A DNA stretch of 64,000 bases from Acanthamoeba lenticulata (taxonomy: Eukaryota; Discosea; Longamoebia; Acanthamoebidae): NCBI GenBank assembly GCA_002179805.1, contig NAVB01000129.1, positions 21,480 through 85,479 on the forward strand, written 5' to 3'. The notes under the pieces were generated by a model. The model ran no database searches. It saw only the letters and a list, made by a program, of their open reading frames with translations, and was not told the origin of the DNA. Of this stretch, positions 31,598-43,356 are shown piece after piece; position 1 is the stretch's first letter, and each line of letters opens with the position of its first letter. Made by a program: the position numbers and the translations under genes.

Positions 31598-32630
31598 ATG
31601 GGATCGCGAGCACGGCAGTTCAGAGAGCAGCAGGCTGCGGGGGCCGAGGCGTGGGCCCGCCGGGGCGGCAGTGCGGGCGGAGAGAGCAGAGGCGGTGGCT
31701 TCTTTGGGGCTGGAGGAGGACGAAGAAGAGGAGGTGGGGGCGGCCGTCGTTATCACGAAGACTACGACGAAGAGCCTGACCACTACCGCGAGCGCGGCAG
31801 AAACCGCCGCGGTGGCGGCGATGACGGTGGTGGAGGCGGCTGGGGCAGCTTCTTCAGCGGGTGGGGCAACCGCGGCCCTCGGGGCGGCAACGCAGAACCT
31901 GATTATGATGATGGTGATGACGGTGATGATGACAATGGCGCTGGCCGGTATGATGGGGGCTATGACGATGGCTACGATGACTATGACGAGCCACCCAGGC
32001 GGGCCAGGCGGACCAGGAGGCCGCCACCGCGGCGAGGCGACGATCCTGCAGCTCCTGCTGCCGGGCCGGCCAACCCGTGGGGCCCGTTCGCCAACATGAG
32101 GCTCACGCCCACGAGCATCGTCAAGCTCATCGCCAGGTGCGTCGTCGTCTTCCTAATGCAAACCAACAGATATGATCGACCATCACTCACGTTGGACGGA
32201 AATATGTCCATGTTTCAGTCTTTTGATCGACGCGATTGGCTTCGCCACGTACCTGGTCCCGATGCTGGGCGAGGCCGGCGACGCAGTGTGGGCACCCATC
32301 AGCGGCTTCCTCATCTTCCTCCTCTACGGAAACATCTGGCTGGCCGGCGCCGGGTACGACCTGCTTTCGGGCACGGCAACGCGCAAGCTCGCTCATCGTG
32401 GTGTCAACAGGTTCGTCGAGGAGATGCTGCCGGGGCTTGACTTCATCCCGACCGCTACTCTTGGTTCGCCTCCTTGTTATCAATTTTCTTTTAAAGTGTT
32501 TAAAATATATTAATTCCTCGGGGACACAGCCTGGGTGGCCGAAAACACGGGCTTACTGCAAAGAGGGCAGCAGTTCAGCTTCCTGCGCAACCTCTACGGC
32601 ATGTTCACCGGCGGCGGAGCGCCGAGATAA
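31598..32630 (+). CDS. Small two-helix membrane protein with Arg/Gly/Asp-rich N-terminal half
   Basis: Three exons (31598-32136, 32219-32463, 32530-32630) give 294 residues. The first 170 are low complexity (RGGGG, YDDGYDDYDEP, RRARRTRRPPPRR). The conserved part begins at NPWGPFANMRLTPTSIVKLI: one helix through ASLLIDAIGFATYLVPML, a second through WAPISGFLIFLLYGNIWLAG, then the invariant-looking FVEEMLPGLDFIPTATLAW. That last element recurs in an uncharacterised membrane family of algae and protists, so I name no function. The ATG was chosen because it begins the only open frame after the upstream gene's stop, 210 bp away. Confidence 0.75.
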
Positions 32631-32825
32631 GGCTGTTCTGTTGACAATAAAAACAACAACAAGGTGTGAGAGCAAAAAGGTGTGACGTTTCGTATCGCTC
32701 GTGCCCCACGGGATCGGCGCTTTGTCAAATCGTCCCGCGCCGAGCTTATCGCCGATACCTTTGGCGGAACTCGGGGAGAGCTTACCCTACGAAGCACAGG
32801 CCAGAGACCCTTTGAGCACAGGAGG

Positions 32826-33863
32826 ATGACAACCCCTAAAACAGTCTTGGTGACGGGCGCGAACGGCTACATCGGAAACGCGGTGGCAAAGGCCTTTGTG
32901 CGTGCTGGCTGGACGACCTACGGACTTGTCCGCAACCCGCAAGCCGTCAGCTCGCTGGCCGCTGCGGAGATCATTCCCCTTCTCGGCTCTCCGTCAGACA
33001 GAGCTTTCGTGGAGAAGCTGTATCAGCAGACGACGGCCTTTGACGTCCTTGTCTCAGTGACAGAAGACCTGTTTAACTACGAGGCACACTACAACGACAT
33101 CATCGCCCTCTTCCGCGAGCTCGCTAAGACGAGCAACGCGCACAACGTCCGCCCGCTTGTCCTGTTCAGCTCTGGCTGCAAGGATTACGGCACGACAGCG
33201 CTAGCCGACGACCCCTCCCTGGCTCCTCACACCGAAGAGTCGCCCTTAAACCCGCCTGCCTTGCTCGCGCAGCGGACTCACTTTGCCATCAAGACGTTCG
33301 ACCACACGGACCTCTTTGACGCGGTTGTGCTGCGCCCCACTTCGGTGTATGGAGGCAGCAGCAGCTTCTACGGCCTCTTGTTTGAGGAAGCGGCTCGGGC
33401 GGCGGAGAAGGGCGTGTGGGAGATCGCCTTGCCGCCCACGAGCATCATGCACAGCACGCACGTTGATGATTGCGGCGAGGCCTACGTGGCGATCGCCGAG
33501 TATGCGGACCGAGCCAAGGTGGCCGGCCAGTGCTACAACATCTCGGGCCATCGCTACGAGACCCTCAAGGAGGTCGTCGACGCACTGGTGCGCGAGTATG
33601 GCATCGCGGGCGGAGTCAAGTGGCTGCCCGTGCCCGAGGGAGAGCGGACAGGCATGCTGCCCATGGTGATGGGCTTCTCCCAGTGGGTGGGAAGCGACAA
33701 GATACGAAAGGATGTCGGCTGGACGGACCGGAGGCAGCTGTTCACGGTGGGCATCAAGGCGTACAGGCTGGCCTACGAGGCTGCCGCCCAACAAAGCCAC
33801 AGTAATGTGGCAAGCGTCAAGCAGTTGGTGAATGCTGCCCAAACCACAAAGTGGCAAGCTTAA
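32826..33863 (+). CDS. NAD(P)-dependent epimerase/dehydratase family protein
   Basis: A single exon of 345 residues. The Rossmann signature VLVTGANGYIGNAVAKAF starts at residue 7 (GxxGxxG as GANGYIG). An extended short-chain dehydrogenase core follows: DVLVSVTED, LVLFSSGCKDYG, VVLRPTSVYGG and a lid region with HVDDCGEAYVAIAE. The usual catalytic Tyr-x-x-x-Lys is not clear; the expected segment reads LLAQRTHFAIKTFDHT, with a Lys but no Tyr four before it, so activity on sugar nucleotides is doubtful. Members of this divergent group often act on small aldehydes or serve as redox sensors. An in-frame upstream codon at 32682 exists, but the ATG directly before the Rossmann fold is the natural start. 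Lack of introns is notable here. Confidence 0.8.
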   Translation: MTTPKTVLVTGANGYIGNAVAKAFVRAGWTTYGLVRNPQAVSSLAAAEIIPLLGSPSDRAFVEKLYQQTTAFDVLVSVTEDLFNYEAHYNDIIALFRELAKTSNAHNVRPLVLFSSGCKDYGTTALADDPSLAPHTEESPLNPPALLAQRTHFAIKTFDHTDLFDAVVLRPTSVYGGSSSFYGLLFEEAARAAEKGVWEIALPPTSIMHSTHVDDCGEAYVAIAEYADRAKVAGQCYNISGHRYETLKEVVDALVREYGIAGGVKWLPVPEGERTGMLPMVMGFSQWVGSDKIRKDVGWTDRRQLFTVGIKAYRLAYEAAAQQSHSNVASVKQLVNAAQTTKWQA

Positions 33864-33936
33864 AATATTTCGACAATTACATTAAGTGCAGCAAGATCCA
33901 GAAAAATGAAGTTCAACTTGAGAAAAACAAACAAAG

Positions 33937-35213
33937 ATGCAAGAAGACAGCGGAACACACAGAAGGCAACTCGAACAGTTGAAGGCCGAGTGTTCACCCC
34001 AGGGACCCAGTGAAGCAGACGAGGAGGAGCATACGCAGAGCGGGTCAGACCCAGAAGAAGATGATGAGCTCCGGTACTGTGAATACCTCAAGCGTGTAAA
34101 GCTTGGCTATAAAGTGCAAGACCTTGAGTTGCTGGACCTCTCCAAGTGGGGCTTTACCCCGAGCTTTGCTTCCATGTTCATGTCCAAGTCAGGCGATGTG
34201 AGCATAGAAGACAATATTGTCCATGTACACCTTTCTCCCACGCAGTCGACATGCGTTGCTGCTGCGATGGATGCTGATGTGAGGCGTGGCCAGGCTGGGA
34301 ATGGCCTCTACATGATGGAGGTCTTTACGCCTGAGTTTTGCCAGCGGATTGTGCAAGAGGTCGAACACTTTGAGGCCTGGTGCGTCAGGGAGAAGATCGA
34401 CATTCTTCGGCCAAACTCGATGAACCACTATGGGGTGCGGTCTCGTCCCCAAGAGACGAGCAAAGACTGGACTGATTAGGGACTCCCTGCAGGCGATCCT
34501 GGACCACATTGCTGGGATGGACCTCGTGCTCCAACAGTTTGTGTGCCAGCTCATCGAGCCGCTCTCTCGCAAGCTGTATCCTTATCTCCATCCTGTCGTC
34601 GATGGGCAGGTGTCGAGACTCAACTCGCACCACGGGTACAGCTGCATGCCTCCTCATCCTTGCATGTAAACTCTTGAGCGTGACGTCATCTCAACAATTA
34701 ATGGCGCAAAGGTTCGTGGTGGAGTATGGGGCAGACAAAGACAAGAAGCTTGATTGGCACGTGGACGAAAGCGAAGTCACACTGAACGTCTGTCTCGGCA
34801 AGCGCTTTACGGGCGGAGACCTTGTCTTCAGCGGTACATCCATTCGTTGCTATCTTCTTTGTTTTAACAACTGACCATCATTGTGTGTCGCTGGCCACAG
34901 GGGTTCGGTGTGAGCTGCATCGACCAAACACTCCACCAATCGCGAGCAAAGGAGAAAACGTGCGTGTTGCGCATCTTGTAGGCCACGGCTTGCTGCATGT
35001 TGGTATGGTTCTTTCCCTTTTTCCGTTGAGGTGGTGATCACTATCAATGCGTGCAGTTAAGATTGGATACAAAAAACAGGCAAGCACCGACATGCCGCGC
35101 TGCCTATCCAATCTGGCGAGCGGACAAACTTGATCCTCTGGTGCAACAACTCCCAGTTCAAGGAAGGCCAGAGCTCTTGTCCGTCCTGGTGTGGCTGGAA
35201 GCTTGCTTCTTAA
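33937..35213 (+). CDS. 2-oxoglutarate/Fe(II) dioxygenase, OGFOD2-like
   Basis: Five exons (33937-34434, 34493-34635, 34712-34833, 34901-35002, 35080-35213) give 332 residues. The double-stranded beta-helix with metal ligands lies C-terminal: FVVEYGADKDKKLDWHVDES (His-x-Asp near residue 230), CLGKRFTGGDLVFSG, the distal His in GHGLLHVGKHRHAALPI, and the 2OG-binding Arg in SGERTNLILW. The prolyl-4-hydroxylase-like fold and the helical domain before it (MEVFTPEFCQRIVQEVEHFE) match OGFOD2-type enzymes, whose substrates are unknown. The acidic N-terminus is unique. The last intron acceptor was placed so that HVG joins KHRHAALPI in phase. Confidence 0.85.
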
Positions 35214-35333
35214 TCCTGGCAAAGGGGAAATGGAAGCTTGTCGAAGGGCAGTCAGGATTAAAAGACTTTGTTGAAATATCTTGCATTGTTTTTATTTATT
35301 ATTTATTTTCGCAATTTTGAAAAAAATTTGTGC

Positions 35334-38300
35334 TCACTCGCTCATGGCGTCATCGACCTCCTCCTTCTTCGCCTGCGGCTTCAAGTCGGCGAACTTGGGG
35401 AGGGGCTGGAGCAGCTCGAAGCAGCCGGTGCCATTCTCCACGACCTTGCCCATCACCAGCGCCGCCGACACATTGCGGATCGGGTCCAAGTCACCTCGCC
35501 TGCCATGTCACCACCAGCGCTCGTGAGCCAACGACGAAGAGGAAAAGGGAGAAGAAAAAGAAGAAGAAGAAGAGGGTCGATCACGTACAAAGTGGCGTCG
35601 GCAAGGAAACCGGTGGTGGTCTCGAAGGACATCTTCTGGAAAGGCGACGTGGACTCGTTCATGCCGCCTCGGTTGAAGGGCTTGTAGCCGCCCTCGAACG
35701 TCATGTAGTCGGCAATAATCGTCAAATGGCGGAAGTCGACGCCAATTCCGTACACCTGCGCGCGCGGGTCAACCACCGCACGAGACGACACGCACGAGAC
35801 GACACGCGCGTGTGTGCGTACCTTGAAGACACCGTTGATCTCGTCGGCGATGGAGCGGCGGGCGGCCTCGACGCCGTAGGTGGTGAGGACGGCGTAGATG
35901 TCGTTGGAGCGGACCTTGCTCAGGTCGACGACGTTGGCAAACTGGGCCAGGATGCCAAAGTTGACGCCCTCGGTCTGGACGGCCCAGCCCTTTTGCGAGC
36001 TCGACGGCGGGAGGACAAAGGCGCGCTTGATGCCGGCCACCTGCTTGACGACAAACTTGGCGACGAGGTCCTCGACGAGGGTGATCATGAGCAGCTTCTT
36101 GTCGGCCATCCCGACCTTGACCACGACCTCGGCCACGAGGCCCTTGTGGTCAAAGTCGTAGTCCTTCAGGATCGGGTCGCTGCCCAGCAGCCACTTGCGC
36201 GGCCGGACGCCGCCCTTGCGCCCCGCCGCCGCGTCCTTGGCGGCCTTGGCCGCGCTGTTGGCCTTGCTGGCGTCGCGCTCCTCGTCGTCGCCGTTGACCA
36301 TGACCGCGCCGCGCTTGTCGCGGCGCTGGGCGGCGACGGCCTGCTCGACCTCCTGGGTCTCGTCCTCGTCGGCGTCCTCGTAGGAGGCGTGCTCCTGCTT
36401 GCGGCCCTTGAGCTTGCCCAGCGAGGCCGACTGGTCCTCCTCGTCGCGCCCGGCCCGCCGCTGCGCGCGCTGGTCCACGACGACTTCGTTGTCGTCGTCG
36501 TCATTATTGTCGTCGCCGCGCATGGCGCGGCCGACCTCGGCGTCGCCGAGCGAGACCTTGTCGATGATCTTCTTGGCCTTCTTCATGTCGAGCTGCTTGC
36601 GGATGGCGGCGAGCAGGTTGGGGATGAAGGCCTCCTCGAGCATGGTGCACACGCGGCTAAAGCCGACGAGGCGGCCCGTGGAGACGGGCCACTCGGCGAT
36701 GGGCTTGAACTGGAGCGACACCGTGTAGAGGCGCGAGCGGGACTCGGTCTTGGCCACGCTCTCGGCCACGCGGACCTCGGCCACGAGCTCGTTGAGCGTG
36801 AGCCGGAAGAGCTGGTCGGCCAGGCCCTGGGCCTCGGCCTCCCCGGCGTGGGCGTGCAGCGGGAGCGTCATCGTGGGCGTCTTGATGTGGTGCGAGGCCG
36901 TCATGATGATCTCGCGCAATCGCGGGATTCCCAGCGTCACGTTGGCCTCGCCGCGGCCGGCCAAATGGAACGTGTTCAGCGTCATCTGCGTCGACGGCTC
37001 ACCGATCGACTGCGCCGCCAGCAGGCCCACCGCCTCGCCCGGGTCGGCCTGACACCGGTAGTAGTACAGGTTCATCAGGTCCCTGCAAACGCGCATTTTT
37101 TACATTTTTGTAAGTAAAGCCCATTCGTTTATGGTATTATTTTTTATGATTTACTTATTATTAATTCTATTATTGCGTTTTTTTTTGAGGGGAATTTACC
37201 GGAAGGTTTTCTCAGAGTACTGGGCGCCGACGTTGCGCGACTTGGGGGTCTTGCTCTTGCGGCTGACGAGCGTGCTGTCGGGGTTCTCGGCGATGTACTT
37301 GTTCAGCTTCTCGTGGTACCGCTCGGACACGGCGCCCAAGTGCAGGAACGTCTCGAACTCGGATTGCAACTGCACAAAAAATAAAATATCAAATAAATAT
37401 TGGTAATATGTAAATATAAAAGATATGTTGTTATTTTATTTTTATTTTTTAATATATTTTTTTAAAAAAAAGCGTACCGTGGTTTCTTCGTTGAGGGCCG
37501 GGTTCTTGGCGCGCTTCTTGAGGAAGCGGCGAGAGGGCTTGGTCTCGAGGGCCTCGCGGGCGGCGCCCAGGAAGAACTTCTGGACGAGGGCCGGCGTGTT
37601 CTTGGAGAGGAAGCTGAAGCGCTCGAGGTGCTTGCTCCTGGTGATGTCGATGGCGTCCTCGCCATAGTGGAACTGGATCACCGACGCGTCCGAGTCGCGC
37701 ACCGTCGCGTCGTAGTTGACGCGCAGCGACTCAAGGTGCTTGACGAGGCAGCGCTGGAGGTAGCCCGAACGCGAGGTCTTCACGGCCGTATCGATGAGAC
37801 CCTCGCGACCGGCCATGCAGTGGAAGAAGAACTCCTGCGGCTTGATGCCCGTCAGGAACCGGTCGGCGATGTAGCCGCCCGCACGGCCCTCGGCCTCGTG
37901 CGGCTCGAACGACGGCAGCGTCTTGCCGCTGATCATCGCCGCCACACGCTTGCCCTCCAGCTCTTGCTGGCCTGTGAATTATAAAGGATTAAAATTTAGA
38001 GGTATTTGAAAAATGCAGGAGAATGAAAAGAACGCGCGACAAAGTACGTACCGAGAAGACAACAGATCTGGGAGACGTTGACCATGGAGCCCTTGGCACC
38101 AGAGGTGGTCATGAGGGTGAGGTTGTTCCAGGGCCACCTCTTGATCAGACCCTTGGTGGTCTCCTTGATGATGTCCGTCGTCACGAGCGACATCTGCCTC
38201 TTCATGAGGTTGTCCCACGTCGTGGCCTCGTCGGGGTCCCGCACGGCCTGGCCCAGGCCCTGGCGCACCTCGGGCCGCTCGGGGTGGTCAGTCTTGCTGT

Positions 38301-41300
38301 AGCCCAGGAAATCGCTCGCCACCTCGTAGCCGCTGGCGTTGGCCTTGACCAACATCTCCTGCCGCTTCGAGTCGAACGAGGGCTGCATTCCACGAATGTT
38401 TTCGTGTCAATTTGCAGTATAAATGTTGCGTAATAGAATTAATTTAAAATTCTGAAAAAAGGAAGTGTAGAATAGAACGACGTACGTGGATAAGCATGTC
38501 GTCGATACCGCACGTGAAGGCGACGGTGTTGAGGTAGAAGGTGAAGAGACGACCGAGCGCGCTGAGGAGCTCGCCTGCCTTGCGACCACCGTAAAGCTCG
38601 TAGACGGCCTGTCATATTATTATTTATTAGTTATTATTATTTAGCATTATTTGTGCAATTAAATGAAGGGATGATCGAGGACGTACATGGACGAGACCGT
38701 AGGCAGAGGCACCAAACTGGGACTTATCGAGGATGCCCGTGAGGAGCTCGTTGCCGCGCACGATCACGGTGCCCTCTTCCTTGTGGTCCTTCCAGTTGGC
38801 GCCGGGAATCTTCGAGTTGCTGTCCAGATTGAGCGGCTGGTAGCCCTTGAGCAGCTCCATCAACAAGTTGGTGACCTGCAATCCATCAAAAATTAGAAAA
38901 CAATTACCATTTATTTATTTATGTATTAATTTAAAAAGTTTAATAAAAGAAACTAAATAAATGAAAATAAAAGCTTAATTAAAATAAGGCGTACCACTTG
39001 CTTGCCGGACCAGAGGGGCACGGGCTTGAAAATGCAGGGCGGGACGGTGATGATGGGGGTCTGGTAGCGTAGGTGGACGGCGCCGCGGGTGGGCGGGAGC
39101 GAGGAGATGGCGGCGTAGAGGAGCTGCTGGAACTGCTCGCGGGTGAGCAGGGTGTCCTTGCTGGTGAGCAGCGAGCCCATGAGGACGTGGTCCTGGATGA
39201 GGCCGCGGAGCGGGCTGCCATCGGTGGGCACGATGTACTGCTCGTCGCCCAGCGCGATCGTGTAGGCCTCGGCGCGGGCCAGGTCGCTCTGCGGCAAGTG
39301 GACGTTCATCTCGTCACCGTCGAAATCGGCGTTGTAGGCGTCGCAGTTGGCGTAGTGCATGCGGATCGTCTTCTCCGTCTTAAGCACGCGCACGAGGTGG
39401 GCCATGATCGACGGCTTGTGGAGCGAGGGCTGACGGTTGACCAGCACGGCGTCGCCGTCGCGCAGGTGGCGCAGCACCTTGACCAGGCCCTGGTCGCTTC
39501 GCAGCGTCTTGGACAGCGCCACGCGCCCGGCCTCGTCGGCCTCGCGCAGGATCGTCGTGTTGCCGGTGGCGTCCACCACGGCGTTGGCGCCCGGGTACTT
39601 GCCGGGGCCGTTGATCACGGCCTGCTGCATCTCCCGGAAGTTGGTCTCCGTCACCGGCTCCGGGTACGTCAGCTTCATCGCAAACACCAGAGGAATCTGT
39701 GTTATGCACGATTGAAAATGCGCAAGAATGCATGGAATATCATCAGTTCGAGCCTGGGGCACGGGGCACGGGGGTGGCGTGGCGCGTACGCCGATTTCGT
39801 TGGTCTGGATGAAGGGGTCCGGCGAAATGACGGATCGGGCGGCAAAGTTGACGCGCTTGCCCATCATGTGCTTACGGAACAGACCCTGCTTCTTCTCCAG
39901 CAGCTGCTTGATGCCGGCCGGCGCACCCAGGCCTGCTTGTGAGCTGTCCATCAGGCCGTTGACCTAATATTTAAAAATGATTATAAAAAAGCACACGTCA
40001 GCTTCTCGTCGGGCGCAGCTTAGAAAGAAGAAGAGAGGAGCATGTCGTACGGCGCTCTGCATGGCGACCCAAACGGTGATCCTTTGCTCGAGGGTGGAGT
40101 GCTTCTCGTCCAGGCTCATGAGCTGATCGTTGTTGGTCAGGATGCGCGTGAGGTAGACGTTCTGCGGGTGGTCCATCGCCATGCCGTTGACCCTAAACAC
40201 GAAATTTATCATAATTAGTTGATTTTTTATAAAAAAAAGTTGAAATTTAGAAATAGTTTCTTGAAGACGTACATGTTGACGGGACGGAAGCGAGATGGCG
40301 GGACGGCGATGACTTCGATGAAGTACATCATCGGGTCGGCGGCCCTGTGCGCGGGCAGATCTGAACGGCGGGGAGCAAGTGAGAATGCAAGGAATGCAAA
40401 GGAAAAATGAATAGAAGCATGTAGTGGGGGGTGCGCACTGTGGCTGATGCGGATGCAGCCAAAGGCGAGCCGCATGAGGGTCTCCTCGCGCGCGTAGAGC
40501 TGCCTGATGTGGTCGAGCACCTCGCTGGGGGGCATGTATTGGCGGCCGATGAATGCCTCCGCCCGCTTCTTGGCCTTTGCCGCGCTGGCGCTTTCGGCCG
40601 GCTTCGGGCCGGCGTCCTCTTCATTGTCCTCGTCCTTGTCCTCCTCCATCTTATCGCCGTCCTCCTCCTCCTCTTCGTTATCCTCGTCGCCACTGTTCTT
40701 GTCCTCATCGTCATCATTATCATCGTCGTCGTCGCTGGTCTTAGCTGCCCGCTTGGCCAGCTCTTCCTCCTTCTTGTTGCGCATCTTGACGAGATTGTTT
40801 TGTCGCACAGTCGCGGCCGCTGTCGTCTTGAAAATTTTCTCCTTCTTGTCGCCGCGGAGCGTCGGGCTCTTCCTGTAGAGTTTTAGAATCATTATATAAG
40901 TCATAATTAATTAATGATTTTATAGCGATGCTTTAGCGTACACTTTGCAGTTCTCGCAGGTGGCTGGAGCCTCGTAGATAAGGTTGACAAGCGCGCGCCT
41001 GAACTCCTGCTCGCGCGACGTGCGGGCCGCGAACAGCTTCTCGACTGTTTACAAAAGAGAGAATGAGCCATCAACGGCCGCCGCGAACGTGAGCCCAAAG
41101 CGCCGCCACCACCATCATCACCAACAACACGGACAACGTTGAACGTTGCACATACCGGACTGATTCTGGATGCCCTGATGCGCGTTGTCAAAAGCCTGAG
41201 CCTCAGCTTGGATCGTCTTGAGCGTTTTCTTGGCATACTGGCGCAGCTCAGCAAGGTTCTTGGCCGCCTTGGCGCTTCGTGCCGTCTCCTTGGAGTCGGG

Positions 41301-42047
41301 TGCGTCTGCCGTAACAACTTTTAATTTAAAATCGAAAATTATTTTTAAAAAAAGGGGTGGCGCGCACCTTTCTTCGCGTCCTCCGAAAGCAAGCTCTCGC
41401 ACCAGTCGCGGTGGAGATAGAGGCCCTCAACATCAAGGGCCTCTGCAAGCTTGCCCTCGTCGAGCAGAGTCAGCGACCTAACCAGCTGGTCGACCTGCGT
41501 CGATCACATGGTACCATTGCATCAGCCCCCTACTCCACTTCTTGTTTCATTTTTTCTTTTTTATATAGAGATTTATTTATTAAAAATAAAATAAAATATT
41601 AACGGCGAATGTACCTTGCGGCGCGAGATACGGAGATGGTGGCACTCAAAGCACTTGACGTTGAGGAGCCGCACAAGCTCTCGGAAGGCCAAGGGGTTGT
41701 ACACCGGCATGGCAAGCTCGATGTGGCCAAGATGGCCCGGGCAGTCGCGCTCGCCCAGGCCGCACGTCTCGCAACTAGGGGCAGCGGCAAGAAGAGGATG
41801 AGCAAGAATGAAAAGAAAGGAACTGGCAAGGCGAAATGTACTTCTCGAATTTGTTGATGGGACCAAGAGCGCGATCGTAGAGGCCTCCGGGAATGGGATT
41901 ACCGATCACATCGAGTGAGGACGAGTTGGTAATGCGCTTCACACTGATTTTCTTAATCTCCTCGGCCGTATAGAAACTGAAAGCGGTGGCCTTCACCTCC
42001 TCTCGGACGACGACACGGCGGAGAATTTGGCTACTTTTGTCATTCAT
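35334..42047 (-). CDS. POLR1A: RNA polymerase I largest subunit (RPA190)
   Basis: Eighteen exons close exactly in phase to 1,728 residues: 42047-41842, 41774-41615, 41494-41368, 41305-41156, 41044-40942, 40872-40439, 40360-40273, 40192-40051, 39963-39790, 39696-38995, 38875-38687, 38608-38486, 38382-38052, 37971-37478, 37369-37200, 37082-35822, 35755-35589 and 35499-35334. The clamp zinc site ([17 protein letters not shown]), the catalytic [14 protein letters not shown] (about 650-660), the funnel and trigger-loop region ([20 protein letters not shown]) and the C-terminal [14 protein letters not shown] are all present. Pol I rather than II or III is indicated by the acidic insert in exon 6, the second acidic jaw insert in exon 16, [17 protein letters not shown] and no heptad tail. 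It transcribes rRNA in the nucleolus. Confidence 0.95.
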
Positions 42048-42287
42048 TTCTGGAATTAAGCAGATGCGGGCAGAGCAGGGGCAGGGCAGGGGCAATGGCG
42101 GCAGCGAGGCCTCTCGAAATCGGCAAAATCAATAAATAGGGAAGATGACAGAGATGAGGCCTGATCGCCACGCCCGGAGCGAAGAAAAGAGCTTGCAGCC
42201 GAAACAGAAGAAAAGAAGAACACAAGAAAATATTTTTAGCTATTTATCTTGGCGGTAAAATACGAAAATAAAATCAGGAAAAGCAAG
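42048..42287. promoter_or_regulatory. Divergent promoter, RNA polymerase I subunit / PSMG4
   Basis: A 240 bp spacer separates divergent start codons of a ribosome-production gene and a proteasome-assembly gene. AT-rich blocks lie near the PSMG4 side (about 42228-42275). No classic TATA box was found. Confidence 0.3.
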
Positions 42288-42782
42288 ATGGAGGGGACAG
42301 TGAGCGTGCGCCGATTTGATGATGTGTTTTTGGAGACCCCAGTGTACTTCCTCTTAATTTGCTTGCGTGATTCCTACCTGCTTTGGGTCGGTTCCGTTCC
42401 GCCACGCCTCGACCACATGGCAGTTGCTGTGCCCACTCGATTTGTATGATTATTCCCCTTCCCCACGGCTGTTCCATCTTTACCTATATCCCTTTCTGCC
42501 AGGACCCGCAACCAGCTACTGCCACCGTTCTGGGCGACCCTGCCCTTGCGAGTGCACAGAACGAGTTCGCGCTCACTGTGGCCAAACATCTCGGTTCGTA
42601 GGCACCACAGTCCAGCCAGCCCAGTCTCACTCACACTGCAGCGTGACAATTAAGGCAAGCGAACAGGACGCATGTTCTTTGTCAGCTGCAGCCTCCCCGA
42701 CTACTCTCAGGAAATGCAGATCTTTGTGGAGCGACGTCTGCGCGACGAGCTCACAGCAATTGCTTCCGCCACCTCGTTGTGA
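42288..42782 (+). CDS. PSMG4: Proteasome assembly chaperone 4
   Basis: Three exons (42288-42443, 42503-42593, 42667-42782) give 120 residues, the expected size. The chaperone signature is present: FLETPVYFLLICLRDSYLLW, VGSVPPRLDHMAVAVPTRF, then MFFVSCSLPDYSQEMQIFVE and a final ERRLRDELTA helix. PSMG4 pairs with PSMG3 and guides assembly of the 20S alpha ring. The third exon acceptor was chosen to give GGRMFFVSC, matching the beta strand of the family. Family members are short and diverge fast, so the call rests on overall pattern. Confidence 0.75.
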
Positions 42783-42840
42783 TGCACCGTGTGGCGCTAT
42801 GTACATGTTGAGCCTGTTTAATCTTTGAATCAACTCTTCT

Positions 42841-43356
42841 TCACATCATGTATGGCGGGTAGCCCGGGGCCGACGTCGTGGGTGGAGCCACCTGCACGCT
42901 GGCGGCCGTTCCCGGAGGTGGGGCCGACATCGACAACGGTGGGCCACCGCCGTAGTAGTTCATGGGGGGTGGCGGGGCGCCGTAGCCATAGCCAGGCGGC
43001 ATGCCCAGCGAAGGTGGAGGCGCGGGGGCATAGCCCATCATGGGCGGCGGGGCGCCGTAGCCGGGCGGTGGCATGCCCAGCGAGGGCGGTGGGGCGTAGC
43101 CCATTGGGGGTGGTGGCGCGGCATTATAGCCCATGGGGGGCGGGGCGCCATAACCAGGGGGCATGCCCAGGCTCGGGCCGCCTGACGCAATTGTTGGTGG
43201 CGCCACGGCGATAGAGCCTGCGGTGCCAGGCGGCGGAGCTGACATCGGTGGGGCGCCAGAGGGAGGGTAGCCGTATCCGTAACCTGCTGGGACGAATGTC
43301 AAAAAGGGGAAGAGACCAGCAAAGAGAGGAGCTGCACACGACGTACCTCCGTACAT
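42841..43356 (-). CDS. Pro/Gly/Tyr-rich repeat protein (GYxxPPP type)
   Basis: Two exons: a 10-base first exon (43356-43347, MYG plus one base) and 43283-42841, giving 150 residues. Nearly the whole chain is repeats such as PPSLGMPPGYGAPPPMGY, ending GYPPYMM. Such YPP-type tails are found on annexin-like, ALG-2-binding and scramblase-like proteins and bind Ca-sensor or WW-domain partners or form condensates, but no folded domain is present here. The tiny first exon is supported by phase (G plus GT gives Gly) and a good GTACGT donor. An upstream in-frame start cannot be excluded. Confidence 0.55.
   Translation of the reverse strand: MYGGTSCAAPLFAGLFPFLTFVPAGYGYGYPPSGAPPMSAPPPGTAGSIAVAPPTIASGGPSLGMPPGYGAPPPMGYNAAPPPPMGYAPPPSLGMPPPGYGAPPPMMGYAPAPPPSLGMPPGYGYGAPPPPMNYYGGGPPLSMSAPPPGTAASVQVAPPTTSAPGYPPYMM

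Noticed and set aside
35767..35822. CACGA repeats in the Pol I gene considered as a telomere or satellite
   Set aside because: They lie inside one phase-consistent intron and are short and imperfect.
35330..37117. Plus-strand reading of about 595 codons
   Set aside because: Antisense of the large Pol I subunit exon; Leu/Val/Arg-rich shadow without motifs.
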